Part shown: positions 46,556 through 57,435 of the stretch, one piece after another
How the letters are laid out: the number at the start of each line of letters is the position of its first letter
Numbering within the stretch: the first letter of the stretch is position 1
From: Druceiella hillmani
Taxonomy: Eukaryota; Arthropoda; Insecta; Lepidoptera; Hepialidae
Direction of reading: 5' to 3'
NCBI GenBank assembly: GCA_039881145.1
Contig: JAYKKI010000095.1
Span: forward strand, 2,149,001 to 2,213,000
DNA length: 64,000 bases
Made by a program: the position numbers and the translations under genes
The notes under the pieces: model-generated
The model's database searches: none
What the model saw: only the letters and a program-made list of their open reading frames with translations
Told to the model about the DNA's origin: nothing

Positions 46556-46572
46556 TTATTTATTTATATATA
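46505..46572. repeat. (TA)n microsatellite
   Basis: TA array with G and TTT interruptions near its right end. Confidence 0.95.
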
Positions 46573-47569
46573 TGTCAATTATGTTGGAAACTCATTTTGA
46601 GCATGATAAATGAAGTACGGAACCATAAATGTTCATATTTGAGTATTCTCAGTTAAAATAAATTATAACATTTGACTAAAACTACGTTTGTTATTTGTAA
46701 TATACCACAATAACGATAGAGTTTGGGACATAAAGTATTAAACTATACTTATATATTGATACTTAATATATGTGTTTAAAGTTTCCACCTCTTGTCAGTT
46801 TCGTCGTTCCAGTTCTTTATCTCCTAAATTATTGGTAAAAATATAAAAAAGTTGTCCAAGTATATCATGATGGCATCACTGAAAGAAAATTTAATACAGC
46901 TTTCGAAAATTCATCATATTTATAGACAGTTTAATTTTTTAATTCGAAATATGTTTTTTTAATTACAGTTGATGGCAACGAAAAAGTAACATTGATATCA
47001 ATTCCTCTTTGTTTTAAACACGTAAAATTTGATTCGTTCGTTTTGTATTAATATTATTTTTTAATTATTTTTCTAAGATACTACAATGTTAACGTAACAC
47101 GAACGATCTATCGAAAGGTTATAGAATCAAAGGTTGCACGTACATTACACGGGATTCGTAGCTGCGCATAAAACATTGTTTATGAAAATTAAAATACAAT
47201 TTCAGTAATACTAAACAATCTGTTATGACTAATCCTGGTTCGGAAAAATCATTGCACGTGCTCTAACTCGCACGTGACCGATGGATTTCTAAAAAATATT
47301 GTTTTACTTAAGTGACGTACGCGCATCTTTCTATGTAATAATTTTCCATAACAAACCTAAACGCATATCGTACATAACTTTCGAAAATAATTTTTTTTAA
47401 TTTTAAAAATATTTTTTCTCCTTATCACTATTGCTACTAACATAATAAAAGTGATAGTTGCTTATATATTTTTTGTGTCTGTATTTCACGCTTGAACTGT
47501 CTAGAACAAAATACACACTCAAGGGCTCACCGCCCTCTCGCTCGCGCACTCGCACCCATGCACGCATGC

Positions 47570-47616
47570 ATGCACGACTCACGTACGCACACACACACAC
47601 GTTCATATATATATAT
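47570..47616. repeat. (CA)n(TA)n microsatellite
   Basis: CGCACACACACACAC passing through GTTC into a short TA run, within a C/A-rich stretch (CACTCGCACCCATGCACGC) beginning at 47540. Confidence 0.85.
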
Positions 47617-47730
47617 AATTTCTGTGAGCACAGCAGTGCACATGAACTCTAAAAAATTATGTACATGCGTTAAAACTGAATAACTGAATGAGGTGCTACT
47701 AAAACAAAAGAAGGAGCTCGTGACGACATA

Positions 47731-47732
47731 AT

Positions 47733-47798
<66 letters not shown>

Positions 47799-47818
47799 AG
47801 CTGGAAAATTGAGTATTC

Positions 47819-47850
<32 letters not shown>

Positions 47851-47874
47851 GAATACTCAATTTTCCAGCTCAAT
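47731..47874. repeat. (CA)n(TA)n array ending in a TA-centred palindrome
   Basis: CA then TA repeats to 47795, then a palindrome (47795-47874). Its arms, ATTGAGCTGGAAAATTGAGT and the complement, flank a second TA run (47820-47850). About 26 bp of unique arm sequence is perfectly matched on each side, extended by the self-complementary TA core. Confidence 0.95.
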
Positions 47875-48109
47875 TATTCAACAGATTTCTATGAAATTTT
47901 ACATATATATGGTATACACGGAGTTTAAAATAGTATAATCCCATCTCAGAAAAAAATCATTTCCTAAGCCTCGGGCAACAACTATTTGGTTATTAAAAAA
48001 TTCGGTTAGAGAAAAACGTAAGTATTTGTCAGTTGATACAAATTCTAGCGGAACAAGAGGAACAAACCTGTAAAATAAATAATAACACCCTTCGAGTTCA
48101 CATTTTAAT

Positions 48110-48800
48110 CTGCTCGTTATTCATTATTCTTTTACTTCTACAAGTATTTTGCCCACCGTTTCGATAATTCTATTATAATTTAATGTACAATCACAAATTT
48201 TAAAATAAATTAATAATTTCAAATTATATACGCTTTAAAAACATTAAGTAATATTATATCAGTCACAACTGCCCTTCCCTATTTACATTCAACCGCAATA
48301 TTAAATACTCGACGGGGATTTTTCTTTCAAATTGGTGCTTCAGATTCTCTGAATTTCAAATGTGAGTTACGCTTTACAAAACAAAATTCAAAGGCGGTCC
48401 AGACGATATTTCTATAAAGTTTTGGCCGCTAGAAAGACGATACGAAATTCTCAGAGAATACCTGCGTTGCCGCATAATATTCAGTCTGAAACGAGAGGAG
48501 TACAACTTTGAAAACTTCCTGCCCCCTTCATCTCGTGGAGCGCATCAGTCCGAATGTAATTAAGCGCCGCTTAATTTTAAGTCATCTCGTGCACTATGCG
48601 CGATTTCATTTTATATCCGAATGAATCAAAATAAAAAAAATTAATTAAGTTCATTGCGTTGAAAGCTTTTAAGAGAATTCTGTACCGGAGGCCCATAAAA
48701 TGGTCTTCATGTGTATTTTGCAGTATACTTGCTTTATTTAAGTATAAACCATATATTGTAATGAGATTAGTTCAGGCTTTTCCCAGGTAAAAGACGGATC
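48110..48800 (+). repeat. 'CS' repeat, most complete forward copy
   Basis: Runs from CATTATTCTTTTACTTCTACAAG through AATACTCGACGGGGATTT, the GGCGGTCC block, GAAACGAGAGGAG and TTAATTTTAAGTCATCT to the AGGCCCATAAAATGGTCTTC end and CCCAGG. About 0.7-0.8 kb. The right part was used to recognise the inverted half at 6640-7025 and the fragment at the window's end. Confidence 0.8.
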
Positions 48801-48809
48801 TTGTCTTTA

Positions 48810-50310
48810 TTTAGTTTTAATTCCTTAATAAATATTTATTATATTTACAAATTTAATTTAAATTATTAATAATATTTTCAGGGCTTAATTTATTTATTCT
48901 GTGCTTATGTCGAAAACAAAAGTCTTCAAAAACAATCTTGTGACATAAAAATATTCTTTTCATTTAAAAACTTTTATGTATAATAAATAATGTATCATAA
49001 TTAGTTCTGTAAAACCTAGTCTTAATTAGCGCTTGCAATTCTTTTAAACTTTACTTATATGTACCGCTTCAGTGAACGGATTATAAGAGACGATTTGGAA
49101 GCATTTTCAATATAAACCGTTAAACTTTTTTGTAGATTTTTATGTTGTCTGCAATATTTTCATATGGTAGTTGTTACAACATAAAGTTTAATTCAAAACT
49201 GTACCCAACACTCTTCTACTCTTTTCACGTTAATCGTTTTTGCTCTCTAGTTACGCGTCCTAAAAAATTACTTCAAGAGGTTAAGCTCCTAATTTGCAAA
49301 GATTTCCTCTAAAATTTAAATAGTGTCAAAAATGTTTGGTTCTGAGTATGAGGTAGAGAACCAGTGACATACAGTGTTTTTTTAGTACGACAAGCTACTA
49401 ACGTAGACACTTCTTATCAAGATACTTAGCAATCTAATTCTTGTCAATTTTATGTTCTTTGTTTCACTTTTTCTAACTCAACATTTTCGATGACCAAAGG
49501 TCAATAACTATACAAGATAACCACATATAATAAAGTAAGCGATGTTAAATTCTGAGCCAAACAACACTTCGTAGATCACTATTTCAACGCTTTGCATTAA
49601 TAGATTATGCATTATTTCTACATATATTTTGCTATAATTCTTTATTTTCACAATTTCTTGAATTACTTAGGTAGAAACAAATCCAGTTTAACACCAATGA
49701 ATATTTCACTGTCTATTAGTTACTAAATAAAAGAACCTACATTGAATAAGATATTTTTAACAAAAGTAATTTTCGTTCGCAATCATTTCGTGACTAAAAA
49801 TTAGATTCAAAAATATTTCTCACACATTTTTACATAATACTACATTTTTTTAATGCAAACACGAATTTAAATAAAAAGAAAATAATTCAAAAATTTAAAT
49901 AACCAATAATGATTACTCAAAGAGAGGTTATGACTATAAAGTTGGACGACACATTCATCATAGTTAAAGCACAGTTTTTATTATTAAAATCATAGACAGT
50001 ATTTTTTCTACTAAATTTTGATCACATATGAAAATGGCGTACAATACATTTATTCAGAACGCATAATTTTAAAATGGGCTTCGATCTACCATTCGGAATT
50101 ATATTGTTTTCTAGAAAAAAATAAATTAAAAAATCACACCTGCATGGTAATATACATTACACCGTTTTCAATTGTCACAACCAAAATACACAATAATAAA
50201 CTAATAAAATAAAAGCAAAGTGGGAACGGGCATGGCAATAATTAATATAATTAGTAGAATTCAATGATATAATAGTTGTATTTATGAATTATACAATTAA
50301 ATTTATTTGG
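48810..50310. other. AT-rich stretch, nothing recognised
   Basis: No supportable feature. It interrupts the homology between blocks C and C'. Confidence 0.45.
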
Positions 50311-50379
50311 AAAAAATGATTTCACAATTAAATTAAACTACGTGGTGTAGTATTATTTCTACTTTCTTTAATTTCTTTA

Positions 50380-50420
50380 CCACTACCTAGGTTTCGTTGT
50401 ATTATAACATCTTCAGGTGG
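50380..50420 (-). ncRNA. Hammerhead motif, A at the cleavage position
   Basis: Minus strand: CCAC, CTGAAGA, T, stem II with one internal mismatch, GAAA, CC-TA-GG, TA, GTGG. The residue before the cleavage site is A instead of C, still within the permitted UH rule. Confidence 0.65.
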
Positions 50421-50554
50421 GATATTAGCAAAGATGAACTAATAAACTCACTAACATAAGAGTGGTAAAACCCACACAAACCCGGCTTCCGCCATTGCTT
50501 TTGAAATATATAAATGCTGTTGGATGTTCATAAGAGTTAATCTTTGCTAATATC

Positions 50555-50595
50555 CCACCTGAAGATGTTGTAATACAACGAAATCTAGGTCGTGG
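50555..50595 (+). ncRNA. Type-I hammerhead motif, near consensus
   Basis: CCAC (50555-50558), CTGAAGA (50559-50565), T, perfect stem-II hairpin GTTGTAATACAAC, GAAA (50580-50583), TC-TA-GG, TC (50590-50591), GTGG. The only change from the best copy is C15.2 to T, leaving a wobble pair next to the cleavage site. Confidence 0.7.
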
Positions 50596-50719
50596 TAAAG
50601 AACTTAAAGAAAGTAGAAATAATACTACATCACGTAGTTTCATTTAATTGTCAATAATGAATTTCTACAAAATTAACGCCAAATATATTCAATATTAAAA
50701 AATGATTTCATTAAATTTA

Positions 50720-51580
50720 TTTACTTCGGCTGGTATTTCACAGTTGGCACACTTTTACGAAGTCATTCTGTACATGAATGTCTGTGTTGTTTTACTATGA
50801 ATATAACAAAACACTGGTTATTTCACTCTGAATATAGCCAAAGCTAAGTTAGCAATTTTACCGCTTATTTTCTCCCTATAAATGAGCACCTTGAAATGAC
50901 ATAATAAATTTTAGTTTTGTACAGAAAACTTTGGCAACACAGCGTTCCGTGTAATTTGATGAGCATGGAGTTCATCTATTACACACAGTAGTGTTGTGTT
51001 TGGTCTACATATTATATATTAAATTACGGACTTCGCTTGAATCATAAATTATATATGTTTAAATATTCATAAATATGTTATGTACAAATGTTAGATGTTC
51101 AAGATGTCTATGTGTAATTACTTATAAGGCATTACACGCCACGTGGAGAACTATTTAAGAGCGACTTATTTCTACATTAAATATACATCTAACAAATTGT
51201 ATACACGCGAATGACGCGATTTATCAGAGAATACTTGTTACAAATATTTTCAGGTTATAAGATTGGGTCACACAATTCCGTATTTTACTAATGCACGAAA
51301 TATATAAATAAACCTTTGCAAATAAGTGTTCTAATTAATTATCATTTAAAGAAAAGTATTTGAAATGGCATTATGGTCCCCTATTTTACCCGGTTAAAGC
51401 CCGACGGATAGCTAATATATAAGCAAATCAGACAACACATTTACTATTTTCAGCTTGCACATCTGTGGCAATTCCAAATGCAATACTCTTTACATGGTAT
51501 TTACTTAATTATTTAGGGTTGGAATACATTATATGTATTGCGTGAAGCAGTAATTCTTCGTCAGATGAGCTAATTTCTAA
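50720..51580. other. AT-rich stretch; right part paralogous to 44.3-44.6 kb
   Basis: The part from about 51340 shares AAAGAAAAG.TTT, CAGACAACACATTTA and ATACT.TTTACATGGT with 44360-44530. No gene recognised. Confidence 0.5.
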
Positions 51581-51589
51581 CTGTCTTTC

Positions 51590-51910
51590 GTAAAAAAAAG
51601 CTGGACACGTCGTCCTCAGGCATGTTTGCGAATGGCCGCCGTGCAACACAACACGTCTGCAGCTCGCCGCGCTCCATTAAATGTCACACCGGCCGGGTGA
51701 CGCGCTATGCTGTGCTGCAAACCCCCTGCTCTGAATACGCACTGCCCAGCACGGCGGTCATTTGCACACATATCTGAGAACAATGTGTCTACTTTTTTTG
51801 AAGAGGGGCAGTTAGAATACAGCTCATTTGACCAAAAGATGCTGCCTCTGACTACTAAAAATTCTGTCCGTCACCTTCGTTCGTACGATCACGCTGGCGG
51901 GCTCTCTTGA
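51590..51910. other. GC-richer island with CpGs, unassigned
   Basis: This segment (GCCGCCGTGCAACAC.., CTGCAGCTCGCCGCGCTCC, CACCGGCCGGGTGACGCG) is much richer in G, C and CpG than anything around it. A 67-codon plus frame (51707-51910) crosses it but starts inside the island with no recognisable homology. It may be a decayed exon, an LTR piece or part of a promoter region; the NRF1-like cluster lies 300 bp downstream. Confidence 0.35.
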
Positions 51911-52204
51911 TTAGTAAAATATTAACAGCGCGTTTTTATTTAGTTTAGTCTGCAATAATACAATTATTCTAATAATTATATATAATAATTTTGAGTTTTT
52001 TGGCCTTAATTTAACTTGAAAGACAAACTTTTGTGCCGTATCAGTGATTGTGGAGTTATCAGTATATTTATTTTATTCAACAATGCCTGGATATTAAATA
52101 AACTTTAAAAACAATTAAAGTGAAATATTAGAATAGAGTTTACTATTATAAATTAGCTAGAAGCAATTCTGCTTTAGTAGCGATCTATCATCTCGACGAG
52201 CCAT

Positions 52205-52262
52205 CTACCGCGCATGCGCGCTATTCATTGGCTGTGCCGACGTCATTTTGTTTCGGCGGGAC
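52205..52262. promoter_or_regulatory. NRF1 / CCAAT / CRE-like cluster, possible promoter
   Basis: Within 40 bp: GCGCATGCGC (52210-52219), the palindromic consensus of NRF1; ATTGG (52227-52231), an inverted CCAAT box; and GACGTCA (52239-52245), a cAMP-response-element-like core. They are followed by GGCGGG. This trio is typical of broad, TATA-less housekeeping promoters. No first exon is recognised on either side; a microsatellite begins at 52299. An LTR or other transposon promoter is an alternative. Confidence 0.4.
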
Positions 52263-52298
52263 TAGAGAAGTTCTATTGCTAGTGAGGTGACATTATTC

Positions 52299-52318
52299 TA
52301 TATATATATATATATATT

Positions 52319-52386
<68 letters not shown>
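52299..52386. repeat. (TA)n microsatellite
   Basis: TA array with two TTTAT interruptions, directly before the R1-like LINE sequence. Confidence 0.95.
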
Positions 52387-52389
<3 letters not shown>

Positions 52390-53920
52390 GAGGAAAGATA
52401 CATAGGTCGGAGAGCCCAATCACCACAAGAAAGACTGGTCGATAAGGGCTCCCTTTCTAAAGTGGTCATAGAGGCACTCAATAAGACTAGGGAAAGGACG
52501 AGGAGCTAATGACCTCAATTCGGAACGAAATCGATGGCCAACTTGAGGAGGATGAGGAAAAGGCCGAATTGAAACCTACAGGTCTTTCCAGCAACGAAGT
52601 GCCATAAACCGGGTAGTGTCAATCAAGAAGTCAGGAGCAGGTTGAGATCGCAATTGGCGCTTTAGATGAAATTAATAACATTGCCTGTGATTCCAAGAGA
52701 CTGACAGCTATCTTGAAGTAGCACTTTATGAAGCTGACGGCTCTTACTATGGCACAAGTGGCTCGCTTGGGGGAAGACTTGGCCTATGAAAGGGGGAACC
52801 TGACGGTCTCTAACGCGGAGAGAGATGCGACAAAGAAGGAGGCTGCCCAAAAAGTTTCACCTCTTACCTTTAATGCAATGCTGTCATCGTGTCGTCTACC
52901 TGCCAAGACCTCGGTGAGGAAAAAAATCCTCCGTTTCATAAGAAGACTCAACCAACGTCCAAACCCGTGTTTGTATCTTACACAAACAAAAATAAACCAA
53001 GGTCCAGCAAAGAGGTTTTAAACACTCCCCAGAAATGAATTGAGCCCAAGTGCCTGGGAATTAAAATAAATAGAACTAAACCTATATACAATGGAGGCAT
53101 CATTATTGAGACACGTCATGCTGTAAATACCAGAAAGCCAGGAAAAGCAGCATCAAACATCCAGGGGTTGTTATCTACGACGTCCCAAAAGAGCTGACTA
53201 ATAATGAGTTCTTTAGTCTTTTCAAGGAGGAAAATCCTGAGACAATGACTAAAAAACTAAGGGCAAATTCCCGCATTTCAAGGACAGGAGATAAAATCTC
53301 TGTCATTGAACTTCTGCAGACTATGAGGGAAAGTCTTCTTAGGACGGGTCATATATTTTTGCAGTTGACATCCTGTCAATTTGCAAATTTTATACAATTT
53401 GTAAATGTTATACAATGACCAGATGCTCCAGATATCACCTTTACGGGCACGTTACTAGGCTCTGTAAAGACAAGCTAAACTGTAATAGGTGAACCAAAAA
53501 GGTACACAGTGGTAAGAATTGCCCTAGTGTCCTTAAGACCGGACTTTGTGTCGCCTGCACTTGTTTTAAGAAGAAAGCAGGACACCGTGTTAAGTCTGAC
53601 GCCTGCCCTGCATTTAGGGCGGCACTGGAGAGAACTGACACCTGAACATGGGGCACGAACCAGCACCTCAAAAAACCTTCAAAACTGGGTGCCAAGACTG
53701 GGATAGATTTATCCATATTTTCCGTCAAGAGCTCTATAATTTTTCTAAACTGTCGCAACACTGTGGCCCACACAATAAGAACCCCTGGTGGAGCAGCACC
53801 CTTTAGGTTCTGCGGCGGAAGTACATAAGAATAAAATGTGACTACCAGACCGCTAAGAACCACGGAATAGATTGGAAAATAATTGAGTCTCACCGGGTAG
53901 CCTTAGTAGGGGAGAAGGTT
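52387..53920 (+). pseudogene. R1-like LINE, ORF1 (Gag) region, broken
   Basis: Plus strand, GC-rich compared with its flanks, with many stops and shifts. A charged segment, possibly helical (KVVIEALNKTRERTR, 52460; MKLTALTMAQVARLGEDLA, 52728 onward, open for 97 codons), is followed by VVIYDVPKELTNNEFFSLFKEE (about 53165-53235). Then come three zinc knuckles at about 53415-53620. The first has its second Cys replaced by Tyr (C-SR-Y-HLYG-H-VTRL-C) and the second has a stop in place of its second Cys (C-NR-stop-TKKV-H-SGKN-C). The third, C-VA-C, is followed by H and C. Three CCHC knuckles at the Gag C-terminus fit R1/Jockey-clade ORF1. The region ends where the nested insertion begins. Confidence 0.8.
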
Positions 53921-53924
53921 AAGA

Positions 53925-55535
53925 CGGGGTAGCGGGTAAGACGGGGTACCCTGCAAAAGTCGCGGTTTAAATTATCATGGTCGTTCATTCATCGTGCGAT
54001 GCGCCCCCATGACACCTATCAGTTGCACGGCTGTTATTTTTCGAAAGTACACGCGTATCGAAATAATCCGAAAAAAAACTGTTTTACTGCAAAGTGCTTA
54101 CTATATTTCTCCTGGCTTTGATACGTAGCTGTCTCTTATTAAGTAATCCTAGCTGATGAGGTGTAGTTGTGATTGACGCTTAAACTAACCGATTATAAGG
54201 TAAACATTGTGTTTCTTTGAGAATAACGACAGATTTTTGTTAAAATTATCAGGTCTACAAAGGCTTTCCCTTTTTAGATGTGATAACTGATTTGAATAGA
54301 TTTGGGGTTGCTGATTACGGGAAAAATGTTAAAAAATTTCATCACATCAGAATTTTTACTTACTAAACATAGTTTTTTTTTAAACGCGAAAGCGTTTAAA
54401 CTCACCGGACAATTTTTGTTTTATTTATGGGCAGTTTATGCTGACAAAACAGTAGTATAACATTACCGAATTCATAAGTAACGTTTATAACATGTGTTTT
54501 GGACTAGCAATTGCTAACCAAAATACATGTTATACTTGAGACAAACAGTGAGTCCTACATAAAGTTTGTGCGACATGCGTTCGTGAACTGAGAAAGTGTT
54601 CAAAAGGTAGAACTATACCTTTTATTTACAATCGCCTATGTTATGAAATGATTCTCAGAATCATACTGAAGACTACGGACTATAATGCTATAACAAAAAA
54701 GGACTTGGTATATCCAACTCCACAATCGGTAGCACACGCAGTGCATCGTGATCCGAATATTGCATCACCATCACCTCCATATTTGGAATCAGTGGAAAAT
54801 GAAGACATGAGCAGTAATATAATAGCGGTATCTAAACCTGAAGCTCAATTTAAACAAAGCGCAAGTGGAACACAATTATTTTCACAGCCATAATTGAACG
54901 ACTTAATGAGAAATCTAAGCCTGCCAAAAGATGCAGCTGAACTCCTCGACTCAAGACTATCAGAAAAGAATATGCTTGTGCCTGACATCTCATTTTCTGG
55001 GTATCCCAACAGGGAAAAAGACTTCGTGCCACATTTTGCTGAATTTTGTGATCTAGTATATTGCAAAGCCATTCCTGGTTAATGAATTGAAATCGCGAAC
55101 GAATGGAGATTGTTCATAGAATCATCAAAGCAAAGTTTGAAAGCAGTCCTTTTGCATAATGGAAATAAGTAAGCTTTATTGCCAGTCACCCATTCTCTAC
55201 ATTTGAAAGAATGCCACGACAAATAGAAAAATGTGTTGGATAAAACAAAATACGTACAACACGGTTGGATGGTCTATGGAAATCTGAAATTTATGAGTAT
55301 GCTGGTCGGTCAAAAAGGTGGCTACACAAAATACCCTTGCTTTCTCTGCGAATGAGATAGTCGAGACAGAAGACAACACTGGACGAAGAAAGAGTGGCCA
55401 CCGAGAACCGAACTAGTTCCTGGAACCAAAAATATTGTAAGAGAAAATTTAGTCTATCTGATATCACTCTTCCCCATCACGTATGCAGCGAGCATATATC
55501 CAGCTAGCCGTTTAGATTCGAAGTTGCGACATTCT
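53925..55535 (+). mobile_element. Insertion splitting the R1-like LINE
   Basis: R1 ORF1 sequence stops near 53920 and R1 reverse-transcriptase sequence resumes near 55545. The left end has GGTTAAGACGGGGTA and GGTAAGACGGGGTACCC, a tandem pair that may be a terminal repeat; no matching right end was found. Inside are a block paralogous to 45470-45700 (54240-54530) and the coding relic at 54640-55480. It may therefore be more than one insertion. Confidence 0.5.
54640..55480 (+). pseudogene. Uncharacterised transposon-like protein relic
   Basis: Reading through stops in one main frame: DYNAITKKDLVYPTPQSVAHAV (54665 on), LPKDAAELLDSRLSEKNMLVPDISFS (54920 on), EWRLFIESSKQSLKAVLLHNGN (55100 on), QHGWMVYGNLKFMSMLVGQ (55258 on), then KYPCFLCE, a stop in place of Trp, DSRDRRQHWTKKEWPPR and TELVPGTKNIVRENL (to 55450). 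(Runs are quoted only in part.) I know this block order from multicopy, unnamed proteins in many arthropod genomes; it behaves like a mobile-element protein, but I cannot give its class. Inactive here: at least five stops. Confidence 0.6.
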
Positions 55536-55544
55536 TAATTAAAC

Positions 55545-57060
55545 GATATCCTTAAGAACTTTAACTGGAATAGGGCTCCAGGCATTGATAAAATCGACAG
55601 TAGGATTATCAAAGCTATATAGAATACTCCGGCGCATATGATACTTGCAGTCTTTAATCACTGTCTCAGCGAGGCTACTTTCCGAAGGTATGGAAAGTGG
55701 GGAGGCGCAAAAACATACCGAAGAGTAATGGGAAACCCCCTAGCGATGCAAAGATTTATAGACCCATTACGCTCCTTCCAGCTGATGGAGCTAATACTGG
55801 CGGCGCGCTTATTGGCACAGCTCTCTCACATGCCGGGGTCAGAGAACCAATTCGGTTTCCATTCCGGAGTGTCCACATCGGACACGATTATAACAGCCTT
55901 GTCTTGGGACGAGGCGTACTCAGACAAATACGTTCTTGGAGTTTTCTTGGACATCTCCGGCGCGTTTAACAATGCCTTGTGGCCAGCCATTTTGTCCACG
56001 CTAAAGTCTCGGGGAGTTTCAACGGATTTTGGTCGGATTATTATGAATAATGATAGCGATCGAGTTGCCTTTTTGCAGGATGGAGACACAGTAGTACAGA
56101 AAGCGTTGACCAGGGGCTGTCGCTAGGTTCGGTCATTGGACCAATTTTGTGGAGTGTCATGTTTGATGGTATACTCGCGATACCCCTTCAGGGATGAAAA
56201 TACTCTGCTGATGGTTGAAAGAGCGAGCCGCAGAGAGTTAGAGAATCGGGCAGCGGATTCCCTCGCCAGGTCACATTATTGGGGCATTAGCAACAAGTTC
56301 AGCTTTGCCCGACAAAAAATCGAAGCTGTCCTCTTTAAAGGGAGACTGGCGAGGGAAATAACCGTGGTAATGGCCGGAGACAGGTGTACGGGATCGAGTA
56401 ACATACCTGGTTCCACGCCATGGCCCGACTTGCCGACGCCGGCTGCCGGCTGAATAGCTCTACCCTCAAACTGATGTATACGGTTGATATGATGTATACG
56501 GTGGGTATGATGCCATCGGTTGAGTTTTGTGGTGCGTCACGGTCCAGCAAGTTAGGATGGTTGTGCTGGGATCACAGCGTGCGCCACTGTTGGCTCGACC
56601 AAAGCATATAGAACCTGCTCAACGGATGCGTTTCCGGTTTTAGGGAGTATTTTGCCTGTCGAACACGCGATCGTGGAATGCACAACAAATTTAATTTTGG
56701 AACGAGGTAAGAGTTTTGACGCGGGTCTATTGCACTTTGAGTTTTTGCCATATGAATTCCTTCTTGATAGAAAGTGGGGTATTTTTGAAACCGTCGATAC
56801 TCATTGCCATTCTACATGGCCCTCCCTCGGTTCAAATGGGTAAACGACCAGGTTATTTTTGGAAACGACCAGATTATTATACTTCACAGTTTTTAACGGG
56901 ACATGACGCATTCCGTGCCAGCTTGTAAAGATTCGCCCTTAGAGACAGCCAACGTATTCCTGCGACTTCGAGACCAAGGACATGAGTCACGTTTTGTTCT
57001 ACTGCAGTAAGTACGATGATTCGCGTGGAGCTTTATTAGATAATGCGTCCTAATATTAGA
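55545..57060 (+). pseudogene. R1-like LINE, reverse transcriptase and C-terminal region, broken
   Basis: Plus strand. Finger region NWNRAPGIDKIDSRIIKAI (55560) and AVFNHCLSEATF; after a frameshift NGKPPSDAKIYRPITLLP; back in frame, ENQFGFHSGVSTSDTIITAL (55845). Palm motif A reads YVLGVFLDISGAFNNALW, with Asn where the second Asp-type residue is usual. Motif B is split: ALTRGC, then VIGPILWSVMFDGILA after a shift. At the catalytic YADD position the sequence reads RDEN before TLLMVE, so it is dead. Downstream: WGISNKFSFARQKIEAVLFK (56280), MARLADAGCRL, and a C-terminal CHXC-like FETKDMSHVLFYCSKYDD (about 56970-57020). The YVLG.F.DISGAFDN motif and zinc-like end point to the R1 clade. It is the 3' part of the element at 52387, interrupted by the insertion. 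Confidence 0.85.
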
Positions 57061-57064
57061 GTAG

Positions 57065-57435
57065 AATCTTGCGGAGCTTTAGAACGTGGTATTTTTAGTC
57101 ACCAATACTTGATTAAGACTGAATAGAGTAATTTAGAGCGTTCGCCAAGTGCGTTCTTGAAAATATAGAGATCTTAATGACTCATCGAGAAAAGACAGAT
57201 TTTAACCCAGTTTGATGAAAGCACTGAGATTGTAGATACGGAACACTATTAGGAGACCTTCGATTTTCTCCTCTTTTGTATGATTTTATGTTTCCCAAGA
57301 GGTTCCCTGAGACAACTCGGGTGAAAAAGGTGAGAATAGTGCTTCTAACTACTGGAGAATTATCAAAAAGGAAAAACTGTGTTGTGCAGCACGACGTAAA
57401 AAAGAAGGAACGAGAGCACTGTACCGAGAGCTGAA
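57065..57435. other. Transition between the LINE 3' end and block C'
   Basis: No recognised coding. Probably the LINE 3' UTR followed by host sequence; homology to block C resumes near 57440. Confidence 0.4.

Larger units (their letters stand above)
50325..50696 (+). mobile_element. Most complete hammerhead element, 372 bp, 14-bp target-site duplication
   Basis: Exact AAAAAATGATTTCA copies flank it (50311-50324 and 50697-50710). Order: head CAATTAAAT; left arm ACGTGGTGTAGTATTATTTC; minus-strand ribozyme (50380-50420); inner inverted repeat ATTAGCAAAGAT; spacer with CTCACTAACATAA, CCCGGCTTCCGCC and ATAAATGCTGTTGG; inner repeat ATCTTTGCTAAT; plus-strand ribozyme (50555-50595); right arm; asymmetric tail AATAATGAATTTCTAC..GCCAAATATATTCAATATT. 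There is no coding capacity. The asymmetric tail and variable-length target duplications argue for retroposition rather than a cut-and-paste MITE. Confidence 0.92.

Noticed and set aside
53441..53893. 150-codon minus-strand frame
   Set aside because: It is the antisense of the LINE Gag zinc-knuckle region, which explains the sequence better.
55826..56089. Minus-strand frame of 87 codons
   Set aside because: Antisense of the R1-like reverse transcriptase.
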